Of a stretch of 6,289 bases of DNA, positions 1-5,694 are shown one piece after another. The notes below the pieces were generated by a model. It was not told the origin of the DNA and ran no database searches. It saw only the letters and a list, made by a program, of their open reading frames with translations. This DNA is from Planctomycetaceae bacterium UBA4732 (GTDB taxonomy: Bacteria > Planctomycetota > Planctomycetia > Gemmatales > Gemmataceae). The position numbers and the translations under genes were made by a program. The DNA lies in the NCBI GenBank assembly GCA_002404095.1, contig DHJA01000091.1:1894-8182 (forward strand), read 5' to 3'. Positions within the stretch are counted from its first letter, which is position 1, and every line of letters starts with the position of its first letter.

Positions 1-15
1 CGGGCCCCGCGGCGG

Positions 16-33
16 CCCCCCCCCCCCCCCCCC
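16..33. repeat. 18-base C homopolymer (G run on the minus strand)
   Basis: Eighteen consecutive C residues lie 34 bp beyond the stop codon of the minus-strand MDR gene. On the minus strand this is a G18 run directly after the sequence ACCCGAA, and it would be transcribed as a G-rich 3' tail if the MDR transcript reads through. G runs this long can form G-quadruplexes and are prone to length change by slippage. The run lies at the very edge of the window, so a sequencing or assembly error in its length is possible. Confidence 0.9.
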
Positions 34-43
34 TTCGGGTCGC

Positions 44-69
44 GGCTAAACGATTTGGCTAAACTGTTT
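44..69. repeat. Imperfect tandem 13-mer at the end of the MDR gene
   Basis: The 8-mer GGCTAAAC occurs at 44-51 and again at 57-64. Extended to 13 nt, the two copies match at 11 of 13 positions. The second copy runs into the stop codon of the MDR gene and forms part of a small inverted repeat, TAAAC-T-GTTTA (60-70). It may only be a small duplication; no convincing intrinsic terminator is formed here. Confidence 0.5.
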
Positions 70-1063
70 ACGGCGTTAGAACCACTTTGCCTACCAGCGA
101 TCCCGCCTTCTGCAATGTGTTTTCTTCTAGGAAACGATGCGCCGCGGCCGTTTCCGCCAACGGGAAGGTGCGGCCGATCGGCGGACGCAGTTTGCCTTCC
201 GCCAGCCAGCGATTGATGTCGTCGGCACACGGGCGTTGCTCGTCGGGCGTGGCGTTGAACATGGCGAAGCCGTACAGTGACAGACCCTTGACATAGAACG
301 GCCCCACCGGGAAAGCCGGCCGCGCCGTCCGCCCGGCCATGATGACCATGCGGCCGCGCGGCGCCATTAAGTCCACCGTGCGCACAAAGTCCGGCTCGCG
401 CTGCGTCTCATACCAGACATTGACGCCCTTATTTTTCGTATATTGACGAACGCCGGCGTCCACGTCCTGGGTCTTGTAATTGAAAACGGCGTCCGCCCCC
501 CAGGTACGGCAGAGGTCCGCTTTCTCCGTGGAACCCACCGTCGCCACCACCTCGGCGCCGATTGCCTTGGCCATCTGCACCACCATCGAGCCGACGCCGC
601 CCGTGCCGCCGTTGACGAAGACGATTTCGCCCGCGCGCAATTTGGCGTCGCGGAACAGACCGAGATGGGCTGTGAGCGCCACCAACGCCGCCGCGGCCGC
701 CTGTACGTCCGTCACGCCAGCTGGCGTCGGGTAGAGCCAATCTTCGTGAACGGCGGCGTATTCCGCGAACGTCCCTTGCCGGCCGAGCAGCCCCTGGTTG
801 GAACCCCACACCCGGTCGCCCAGTTTGAACCGTGTCGCGCCAGGACCGACGGATTCGACCGTACCTGCCAGGTCGCAGCCGACGATGAACGGGAAGGTTA
901 ACGGCATCGGAATCGTGCCGGCGCGGATGTACAAATCCACTGGATTGACGGCCACGGCGCCGACGCGCACCAAGGCTTCGCCCTGTTTCGGGACGGGCGC
1001 TGGCAGGTCGCCGTAGCGGATCGCGTCGGCTCCGCCGGTCGCTTCGATGTAAGCGGCTTTCAT
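68..1063 (-). CDS. Zinc-independent quinone oxidoreductase-type MDR dehydrogenase
   Basis: This is a 331-residue cytosolic medium-chain dehydrogenase/reductase of the NADPH:quinone oxidoreductase (QOR) branch, which transfers hydride from NAD(P)H to quinones or enones. Family marks seen are NPVD at residues 40-43, the GroES-like core GCDLAGTVESVG (62-73) with no GHE zinc ligand, GDRVWG (82-87), and the nucleotide-binding loop GGTGGVGS (152-159) followed by a Rossmann strand. The length is normal for the family. I chose the ATG at 1063 because MKAAYIEATGG is the typical N-terminus of the family. The longer ORF starting at 1141 would add 26 unrelated residues overlapping the upstream gene. The chosen start is 20 bp after the stop of the DHH gene, so the two probably share a transcript. 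The Shine-Dalgarno sequence is weak (GGCGGG). The true substrate cannot be told from sequence. Confidence 0.93.
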   Translation of the reverse strand: MKAAYIEATGGADAIRYGDLPAPVPKQGEALVRVGAVAVNPVDLYIRAGTIPMPLTFPFIVGCDLAGTVESVGPGATRFKLGDRVWGSNQGLLGRQGTFAEYAAVHEDWLYPTPAGVTDVQAAAAALVALTAHLGLFRDAKLRAGEIVFVNGGTGGVGSMVVQMAKAIGAEVVATVGSTEKADLCRTWGADAVFNYKTQDVDAGVRQYTKNKGVNVWYETQREPDFVRTVDLMAPRGRMVIMAGRTARPAFPVGPFYVKGLSLYGFAMFNATPDEQRPCADDINRWLAEGKLRPPIGRTFPLAETAAAHRFLEENTLQKAGSLVGKVVLTP

Positions 1064-1083
1064 AATACGGCCCGCCGAATGGT

Positions 1084-2172
1084 TCACGACTGTAAGTTCT
1101 GCAACATCTCGCGCCGCGACACTAGACGTTGGCCGCGGCATTCGTCTATGTGCAGCGCGTCCAGCAATCGCCGCCGCAGTTCGCTCCTCATCTGCTCAAC
1201 GGCGCTGGCGGACGTACTCGGCAGCGGGATGGTGCCTCCCGCGCGGCGGTCGTGACCGCCGGCTCGGCCCAGCTTCCCCACCACCTGCTTGAGAAGTTCC
1301 CCCGCCCGGGCGTCTTCAACAGCCGCCCGCGCCGACAGGATAAGCTTGTCCTCGCAGACGCCCGCGCACACCGCCCAGTCAATTTCCTCGAAGCGGATGA
1401 GGAAATCGGCCACTTCCGCCGCAAGCTCTGGTTGCGGCAGGTCGTTCGCCCAGCTGATGATGAGCCGGTCGTAGATGAACGAGCTTTGCAGCGCTTGCAA
1501 AATGCACTCGAAATGGCTCTGCGGCAGGCGGGCGTTGCGGATGCGCGCCAACAGGTCTTTGTCGGCCAGCGGATACAGGTAGAGCAGGGCGCCGTCGTCG
1601 AGCGGGCTGGCCTCGCGGGGGTAGCCGCTTAGTTCCGTCTCGATGCCGTAGAGGAGGCCGGTGGCCAGGTCCGGCGGCACGGCGATGTTCTGCTCCATCA
1701 GGTAGCTTGTCACCAGCGAACAGGTCGCCCCCAGGCTACGGCGAACGTCCACGAAGGGAACGCCATCAAGGTCGCCGGGCGTGTCGTGGTGGTCGATGAC
1801 GGCGTACAGAGGAACGTCCCCGGTAAGGTTGTGCCGGCCGGTGTTCGGCTGACTGTCCACCATTACGAAGACTTCGCCCTCGGCGGCGGCCGCCTCTTCG
1901 ATGGGAACCAGCTCGAGGTCGAGGAGATCGACCATCGCGCGGTTTTCGGCCCGGCTTATCAGGCCGTCGCGCGTGAAGCGGGTGGGTTTGCCCAGGCAGA
2001 CTTCGATCAAATGGGCCAGGCCCATCATACTGCCGATGCTATCGGGATCGGGGTGAACGTGGGAGACAAAGGTGACGCTGGTAACATCTTTCAGACCATG
2101 CAGAAATCGGTCGGAACGTCGGGCGGTGGTGTGTTTTCCATTCAAGCCAGGTTCGGCGCTGCGTGGCGCCAT
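1084..2172 (-). CDS. DHH/DHHA1 family phosphoesterase (NrnA-like)
   Basis: This is a 362-residue soluble protein of the DHH superfamily. NrnA-type members use two metal ions (usually Mn) to hydrolyse short oligonucleotides, pAp or linear dinucleotides. Motif I is SHVHPDPDSIGS (residues 37-48, with H38, D42 and D44). Motif II is VMVDSQ with D106. Motif III is the DHH triad D127-H128-H129. Motif IV lies near D142 with SLGATCS (146-152). The C-terminal DHHA1 domain carries GGHDRRAGG (305-313), the substrate-binding glycine-rich loop. All expected metal ligands are present, so it should be active. An in-frame ATG at 2208 exists, but the ATG at 2172 has GGAGG about 10 nt upstream. The promoter -10 at 2225-2230 would leave only about a 10-nt leader for the outer start. 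Whether it prefers nanoRNA, pAp or cyclic-dinucleotide products is not decidable here. Confidence 0.92.
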   Translation of the reverse strand: MAPRSAEPGLNGKHTTARRSDRFLHGLKDVTSVTFVSHVHPDPDSIGSMMGLAHLIEVCLGKPTRFTRDGLISRAENRAMVDLLDLELVPIEEAAAAEGEVFVMVDSQPNTGRHNLTGDVPLYAVIDHHDTPGDLDGVPFVDVRRSLGATCSLVTSYLMEQNIAVPPDLATGLLYGIETELSGYPREASPLDDGALLYLYPLADKDLLARIRNARLPQSHFECILQALQSSFIYDRLIISWANDLPQPELAAEVADFLIRFEEIDWAVCAGVCEDKLILSARAAVEDARAGELLKQVVGKLGRAGGHDRRAGGTIPLPSTSASAVEQMRSELRRRLLDALHIDECRGQRLVSRREMLQNLQS

Positions 2173-2224
2173 GTTGTGCGGCCCTCCAAACGAACAATGA
2201 ATCGCCATCCGTGGCCCTGCGGTG

Positions 2225-2254
2225 ATTATACTGTATGGCCGGACGCTCCGCCAA
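2225..2254 (-). promoter_or_regulatory. Sigma70-like promoter for the DHH-MDR unit
   Basis: Read on the minus strand, a perfect -10 hexamer TATAAT (2225-2230) is preceded, after an 18-nt spacer, by TTGGCG (2249-2254), which matches 4 of 6 bases of the -35 consensus. The start of transcription should fall near 2218. This gives a leader of about 46 nt to the ATG at 2172, containing the GGAGG ribosome binding site. It lies in the 106-bp gap after the EVE gene, so DHH-MDR can be transcribed apart from EVE. Confidence 0.6.
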
Positions 2255-2278
2255 GAGCCTATCTTCCCGCGCCGCCCC

Positions 2279-2692
2279 TCACGGCCCCGTCGCGGTCAGT
2301 TCCTTGATGCGCTTCCATTGGCTCTCCGTCGTCGGCGTTACGGAGAGACGCGGCAGGCGCACGAAGTCCCAATCCGCAAGTACTGGATCGCTCTTGATTT
2401 CCGCCAACGTAACTGGCCGCGGTAAAGGCTTGACCGGCTCGACTTCAACCACGACGGCCTTGGGATCATCGGCGGTAGGCGCATCCCGCGCGTCAGCTGC
2501 GGCCCGCATGACGCCGACCACGGCCTTCTCCTTGCCGGTGTGGTAAAAGAGGATGAGATCCCCGCGCTTAATTTGGCGCAAGTTCTTCCTGGCTAAAGCG
2601 TTGCTTACACCGTCCCAAACGGTTCGGCCGTCGTGCTGCAGGTCGGCGAAGCTGTAGCAGGTCGGTTCTTGCTTAAATATCCATAACGCCAT
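2279..2692 (-). CDS. EVE domain-containing protein (THYN1-like)
   Basis: This is a 137-residue single-domain EVE protein. The EVE fold belongs to the PUA/YTH-like group, whose members are thought to bind modified bases in DNA or RNA; the bacterial target is generally unknown. Characteristic features are the start ALWIFKQEP (residues 2-10), VWDGVSNALARKNLR (25-39), the core strand GDLILFYHTG (44-53), AVVGV (58-62), and the C-terminal LPRLSV segment (113-118). The length is normal and nothing appears missing. The start is well supported by GGGAGGA (2699-2705 on the minus strand), 6 nt before the ATG. A perfect 64-nt palindrome ends 28 bp upstream of the start codon and would fold as a long hairpin in its leader if transcription begins beyond it. 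The gene is divergent from a candidate small RNA gene. Confidence 0.93.
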   Translation of the reverse strand: MALWIFKQEPTCYSFADLQHDGRTVWDGVSNALARKNLRQIKRGDLILFYHTGKEKAVVGVMRAAADARDAPTADDPKAVVVEVEPVKPLPRPVTLAEIKSDPVLADWDFVRLPRLSVTPTTESQWKRIKELTATGP

Positions 2693-2720
2693 GATGCTTC
2701 CTCCCGTTTCGCCAGTTCTT

Positions 2721-2784
2721 TCTCCGTTTGCCCATAAGTCCCATAGGTCCTATAGGACCTATGGGACTTATGGGCAAACGGAGA
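2721..2784. repeat. Perfect 64-nt palindrome made of CCTATAGG-type 9-mers
   Basis: The two 32-nt arms are exact reverse complements with no spacer, centred at 2752/2753. The core is five 9-mers: CCCATAAGT, CCCATAGGT, CCTATAGGA, CCTATGGGA and the 8-nt CTTATGGG (2731-2774). Each unit is a variant of the self-complementary 8-mer YYYATARR plus one A or T. Purine/pyrimidine changes in left units are mirrored exactly in right units, so the hairpin is preserved. The right flank (GAGACGCTACC) matches the flank of the second palindrome at 3041-3118, which makes the two members of one family. It may act as a bidirectional hairpin or terminator, or as a REP/MITE-like mobile repeat. The short ORFs it creates encode Pro-Ile-Gly/Met-Gly runs and are artefacts. 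Confidence 0.95.
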
Positions 2785-2806
2785 CGCTACCGGAAAGCTC
2801 TCAACC

Positions 2807-2835
2807 TTGACGTTCGAGGAGGGCGGGTCGATAAT
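2807..2835 (+). promoter_or_regulatory. Strong sigma70-like promoter for the candidate small RNA
   Basis: TTGACG (2807-2812, 5 of 6 consensus bases) and GATAAT (2830-2835, 5 of 6) are separated by exactly 17 nt. This is the best-matching promoter in the window. Transcription would begin at about 2841-2843. No believable protein gene follows on this strand before the terminator at 2973-3013, which points to an RNA product. Confidence 0.65.
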
Positions 2836-2841
2836 TTAACG

Positions 2842-3013
2842 GAACACTTACGGGCAGGTGCCGTAACCAATCGGCTGAGAACTATTGATCGACCTGTCCC
2901 GGACAGGGTGCGGTAGGCTCCCATGAGCCGGGAGTTGGCCTACACCAAGCTTTGTGTTCAACTTGATTGGCTTTCGGGCCGGGTGGTCCACAGATCACCC
3001 GGCCCGAATTTTT
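2842..3013 (+). ncRNA. Candidate structured small RNA of about 172 nt, unknown family
   Basis: The boundaries are inferred from the promoter on the left and the intrinsic terminator on the right. Helices visible by eye are a 6-bp stem TTACGG/CCGTAA (2848-2853 with 2861-2866), CCTGTC/GACAGG (2893-2898 with 2902-2907), and a two-part arm GTAGG/CCTAC (2913-2917 with 2939-2943) around CTCCC/GGGAG (2918-2922 with 2930-2934). Two long-range pairings are possible: GAACAC/GTGTTC (2842-2847 with 2954-2959) and CCAATC/GATTGG (2867-2872 with 2965-2970). They cross, so they form either a pseudoknot or alternative states. I do not recognise tmRNA, RNase P RNA, SRP RNA or a known riboswitch. 6S RNA has a similar length but is normally a single rod, unlike this multi-branched fold. 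A trans-acting sRNA is the simplest reading. Confidence 0.5.
2973..3013 (+). terminator. Rho-independent terminator of the candidate small RNA
   Basis: A perfect 13-bp GC-rich stem (TTCGGGCCGGGTG at 2973-2985 with its complement at 2996-3008) encloses a 10-nt loop and is followed immediately by TTTTT (3009-3013). The T tract exists only in the plus-strand direction; on the minus strand the stem is followed by AGCC. It therefore terminates plus-strand transcription, and the only plus-strand promoter upstream is the one at 2807-2835. Confidence 0.85.
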
Positions 3014-3040
3014 ACGGTAAGCGGACAATTCCCAGATCGA

Positions 3041-3118
3041 GTAGTGCCTCAGCTTGTCCCATAAGACCTATAAGTCCTATAGGTCTTATGGGACTTATAG
3101 GACAAACTGAGACACTAC
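3041..3118. repeat. Imperfect 78-nt palindrome, second copy of the 9-mer family
   Basis: Two 39-nt arms meet with no spacer at 3079/3080. The core is again five 9-mers around a central CCTATAGG: CCCATAAGA, CCTATAAGT, CCTATAGGT, CTTATGGGA and CTTATAGGA (3058-3102). Six of 39 paired positions differ. Three of these become G-U wobbles if the minus strand is transcribed, but C-A mismatches if the plus strand is. The outer arms (GTAGTG..CTCAG) are complementary too, and the right flank GAGACACTACC matches that of the first copy at 2721-2784. Its position just after the small RNA terminator suggests either a second structural element or a repeat insertion. Confidence 0.92.
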
Positions 3119-3197
3119 CCAAAAAATTCTGAAAACTTATTCCAACCTCGCGCTCCGTCCGTTCGCCGCGCCTAGAATACTTCGCCGGCGCACGCAT

Positions 3198-3265
3198 GGC
3201 GTCGGTTCCGGCAAGCCACCCTCTCGCGTTCGCACCGTTGACGCCGGAACCGACGCCGCCTTTTT
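3198..3265 (+). promoter_or_regulatory. 15-bp stem with T tract: terminator or leader attenuator
   Basis: GGCGTCGGTTCCGGC (3198-3212) is perfectly complementary to 3243-3257 across a 30-nt loop. Three bases later comes TTTTT (3261-3265). It sits 30 bp before the ATG of the small ORF at 3295. A weak -10-like TAGAAT (3173-3178) upstream, with no clear -35, would start a transcript near 3185. The hairpin could then be an attenuator in that leader, or the end of a very short RNA. The T tract is on the plus-strand side only. The long loop makes it a less classical terminator than the one at 2973-3013. Confidence 0.5.
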
Positions 3266-3294
3266 CCCTCTCAATTCCGCGCGGAGGACGACCC

Positions 3295-3483
3295 ATGCCA
3301 AACACTCTCGATTCCATCCGTCTCTGTCGCTGCTTCGATGCGGATCGGGCCGATCTCGTCCGCTATCTCCCCGACCCTTGGGCCGACGCCGTGACAAGGG
3401 TTGCCGCAGCCGAAATCGAGCCTATTCTGCCGTTGCGTCCGGAAGCGAGCTGCCTCCAGCGTTGGCTCGACTTGAATGCGTAA
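3295..3483 (+). CDS. Small hypothetical protein, 62 residues
   Basis: I do not recognise this protein. The ATG at 3295 is preceded by GGAGGA (3283-3288) at the ideal spacing of 6 nt, which is why I prefer it to the in-frame ATG at 3196 that lies inside the stem of the upstream hairpin. The product is soluble-looking and mildly acidic, with a CRC motif (residues 11-13), a third cysteine at 53, and predicted helical stretches around DLVRYLPDPWADAVTRVAAAEIEP. It has no signal peptide or membrane segment. It is the only plausible plus-strand protein gene in the window and converges on the ligase-like gene with a 12-bp gap. It could be a real lineage-specific small protein or a chance ORF; the ribosome binding site is the main support. 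Confidence 0.5.
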   Translation: MPNTLDSIRLCRCFDADRADLVRYLPDPWADAVTRVAAAEIEPILPLRPEASCLQRWLDLNA

Positions 3484-3495
3484 ACGCCGATTCCT

Positions 3496-5694
3496 TCAGT
3501 TGGCCGGCTCGGGCAAGTCCTTCCAGGCGTCAAGTTTTCGCCGTTGCTCGTCCGTCAACAGCGGCCGCGGCGCGGCCGCGCCTAGTCGCAGCGTTTCCTC
3601 CGCCCGCTCTCGGCAACGGTCGTCCTCCCGCGCTTTGTACAGCGTTTCGGCCAGCCGGTAGCGAAGATCCGCGTCGTTGGGCGCGTTGGGGAGATACCGT
3701 TCCAACACGGCCGCCGCTTCCTGATACTGAATGGCCGACTCAAACGGATTGATCTCCTCTTTCTTGTTGGCCTGGACCGCCTCGCGGTACTTTTTCTTTG
3801 CCTCTTCGATCAGCACGCGCTCCGCCGGACTTACCGGCGGACGGGCCTCCTCCAGGAAGATGCGATAGGCCGGTCCCAACGCCGCCCCGGCTTGCTGTGC
3901 TGAGGCTTCCAGCTGCCGCGCGAACTCTATACGGATTTGAAACTCGGCTTCCCAGCCGCCGCGGCCTTGCGGATCGAGCTTCTCGGCTTGGTGCGCGCAG
4001 GCCAACGCTTGCAAGATGTCGCCGGCGCGGAGCGTCCACAGGACGAGGTTCCATTTGGCTTGCAGAATCCGAACGCGGGCGTCGTCGGGGTCGTCATTGG
4101 CGGCCTCCGCCAACGGCGCCAGTATCTTCGTCTTGACGAAACTGGCGAGGTCGCCGGTGTGCTGATTGAGCAGGCGAAGGTCTTTCTCTTGTATGGCCGT
4201 GCGGTAATTCTTTGCTGATTGGACGGCGATTTGCACATTTTCCGCACTGCTGACGACGGGATTGAAGACATTGAGGAGGAAGAGAAGCGCGATTGAGCCA
4301 GTCACGAAGACCGGCAAGATGCGCGTAAGAGCGAGCCGGTTGACGACGGGGTAAGCGGGTTGCGGCAGGGCATTGAGCGCAAGGGCGATGGCCGCCCATA
4401 GCGCCACGGTCACGGCCGGCAGGCCCGCGCCGGGGCAGACGCATAGCACCAGCAACAAGGCGGCGACGCCTAAGGTCAGCGCGGCGACCCGGACGCGCTT
4501 CGTCCACGGGAGAAAATCGAAGAGGACGAAGGCCGCCAGCCATAGCACGCAACGGAAACACGCGAACCAGCCCTCTTTGAGGATGTCCTCTTGGCTGCGG
4601 TCGCCGGTGGACATATGGACAATGAAACCGAGGACCAGACCGAACATGCCGCCGAGGAGATATTCCCAGCGACCGCCGTCAGGCGGCGCCGTCTCAATGT
4701 CCGCCTCACTGGTTGGCGTCCGGTTGCGTGAGAGCCAGCGCACTGCCTGAACGAAGAACGCCCCTAGTGCAATCAACACGGCGAGCAAAGTGAAGAGGCC
4801 ATATGTGGCCGCGATTTCCAGAAGGAAGTTGCGCGGGTTCATCACGAGAAGGCCGGCGTTCGGCCCTTGGAATAGGGGAAAAGCCCGTGAGAAGTTGCCG
4901 GCGCCAACGCCCAACCAGGGGTGAGCGACGATCATCTTTGCCGTAGCGCCCCAGGTTTCCAGCAGCGGAGGAGTCATCGCGTCCGCCTGGCGATAGGCGG
5001 ATATAGCCGCCGACATGAAGGCTCCGACTGCGGGCATTATGAGGAGGCCGCAAACTATCCGAAGCCAACGGGGCGCACGGTCGAAACGACAGACGGCCAC
5101 GGCGGCGGCGATGCCCGGCAGGAATAGAGCCAGCCAAGCGGCGAAAGCGCCCGGCTCGGCGAATGTAGCCGACGCGGGGACGCGCAGGACCATCGCTTGA
5201 TAGACGGCCTGGACCGCTAGCGCGACGGCGCCGGCCAGGAAGACGGCGAATAGGGCGTTCTGATCGCGCGGCGAGAAGGCGAGTTGTCGCACCAGGCAGA
5301 CGACGAGGAACAGCGTCAACCAATCCCAAGCGATGAGCCGAGCCGGGTGTTTATAACCGGCCGTTTCCGCGCTTACAAAAGCCAAGCCGACGGCGATGAG
5401 CAACGCCGTCTCGACCATGCCGCCGTGCCAGTCTCCGTGCCGCGACCAGACGCGCCAGACGGTCAGGCCGACGGCGGCCATCAGCCACAAAAGCGGGAAC
5501 ACGAGGTTGGCCGACCCGGAGGCGACCTGCAACAAGCCGGCGTCTTCGCCGGGCGCCAACATTCGGGCGGTGAGCAAGGCGATTGTCGAGCCTAGCAAGA
5601 CGCGGCGGAATATCTCCGGGTACCGTCCCGGTGATCCGACGGCGGCGGCTTCTCCGGCCTGGGTTGGCTTGCTCGTGGCTGGCTCCGTGGTCAA
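3496..5694 (-). CDS. O-antigen ligase-like membrane protein with C-terminal TPR-like domain
   Basis: This is a 732-residue inner-membrane protein of the O-antigen ligase/polymerase (Wzy_C, WaaL-like) group, which joins or polymerises lipid-linked glycans on the outer face of the membrane. About 13 hydrophobic segments run from residue 32 to 477. The family signature HPWLGVGAGNF is at 258-268, in the large loop between segments near 233 and 290. The rest (about 478-732) is soluble and helical with TPR-like repeats, for example around 559-580 and 655-704 (YQEAAAVLERYLPNAPNDAD). I chose the TTG at 5694 because it overlaps the stop of the DUF4416 gene as TTGA and gives a normal N-terminus (MTTEPATSKPTQ). 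The ATG at 5811 would add 39 arginine-rich residues read out of frame through the end of DUF4416. The acceptor and donor glycans are unknown. Confidence 0.85.
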   Translation of the reverse strand: MTTEPATSKPTQAGEAAAVGSPGRYPEIFRRVLLGSTIALLTARMLAPGEDAGLLQVASGSANLVFPLLWLMAAVGLTVWRVWSRHGDWHGGMVETALLIAVGLAFVSAETAGYKHPARLIAWDWLTLFLVVCLVRQLAFSPRDQNALFAVFLAGAVALAVQAVYQAMVLRVPASATFAEPGAFAAWLALFLPGIAAAVAVCRFDRAPRWLRIVCGLLIMPAVGAFMSAAISAYRQADAMTPPLLETWGATAKMIVAHPWLGVGAGNFSRAFPLFQGPNAGLLVMNPRNFLLEIAATYGLFTLLAVLIALGAFFVQAVRWLSRNRTPTSEADIETAPPDGGRWEYLLGGMFGLVLGFIVHMSTGDRSQEDILKEGWFACFRCVLWLAAFVLFDFLPWTKRVRVAALTLGVAALLLVLCVCPGAGLPAVTVALWAAIALALNALPQPAYPVVNRLALTRILPVFVTGSIALLFLLNVFNPVVSSAENVQIAVQSAKNYRTAIQEKDLRLLNQHTGDLASFVKTKILAPLAEAANDDPDDARVRILQAKWNLVLWTLRAGDILQALACAHQAEKLDPQGRGGWEAEFQIRIEFARQLEASAQQAGAALGPAYRIFLEEARPPVSPAERVLIEEAKKKYREAVQANKKEEINPFESAIQYQEAAAVLERYLPNAPNDADLRYRLAETLYKAREDDRCRERAEETLRLGAAAPRPLLTDEQRRKLDAWKDLPEPAN

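Noticed and set aside
443..901. Long plus-strand ORF opposite the MDR gene
   Set aside because: It is an antisense shadow of a clear MDR coding sequence in high-GC DNA.
1129..2307. Plus-strand ORFs (1129-1632, 1786-2307) opposite the DHH gene
   Set aside because: They are antisense shadows. All DHH and DHHA1 motifs are intact on the minus strand.
2826..2894. 7-bp inverted repeat GGTCGAT/ATCGACC
   Set aside because: Its left arm lies in the spacer and -10 of the promoter, outside the predicted transcript, so it cannot be an RNA helix. It could at most be a weak operator.
2728..2916. Plus-strand ORF beginning with Pro-Ile-Gly-Pro-Met-Gly repeats
   Set aside because: The collagen-like start is a translation of the palindrome's 9-mers, and the rest runs through the promoter and small RNA with no ribosome binding site.
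2851..2920. TPP riboswitch, suggested by GGTGCC and GGCTGAGA followed by ACCTG
   Set aside because: The conserved second half (CCTGATC, TAATGCC) is not present, and the terminator follows without a thiamine gene.
2923..3132. Plus-strand 69-codon ORF
   Set aside because: It starts inside a hairpin loop of the candidate RNA, reads through a strong terminator and ends in the second palindrome. No ribosome binding site is seen.
3012..3317. Minus-strand 101-codon ORF with Ile-Gly-Leu-Met-Gly run
   Set aside because: It is generated by the second palindrome and overlaps the leader hairpin; it has no coding signature.
3137..3397. Minus-strand 86-codon ORF opposite the small hypothetical gene
   Set aside because: It has no ribosome binding site, shows arginine-rich shadow composition and covers the leader hairpin.
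4706..5329. Minus-strand 207-codon ORF inside the ligase-like gene
   Set aside because: It is arginine/glycine-rich out-of-frame translation of the membrane domain. The real frame has clear hydrophobic segments and the family signature.
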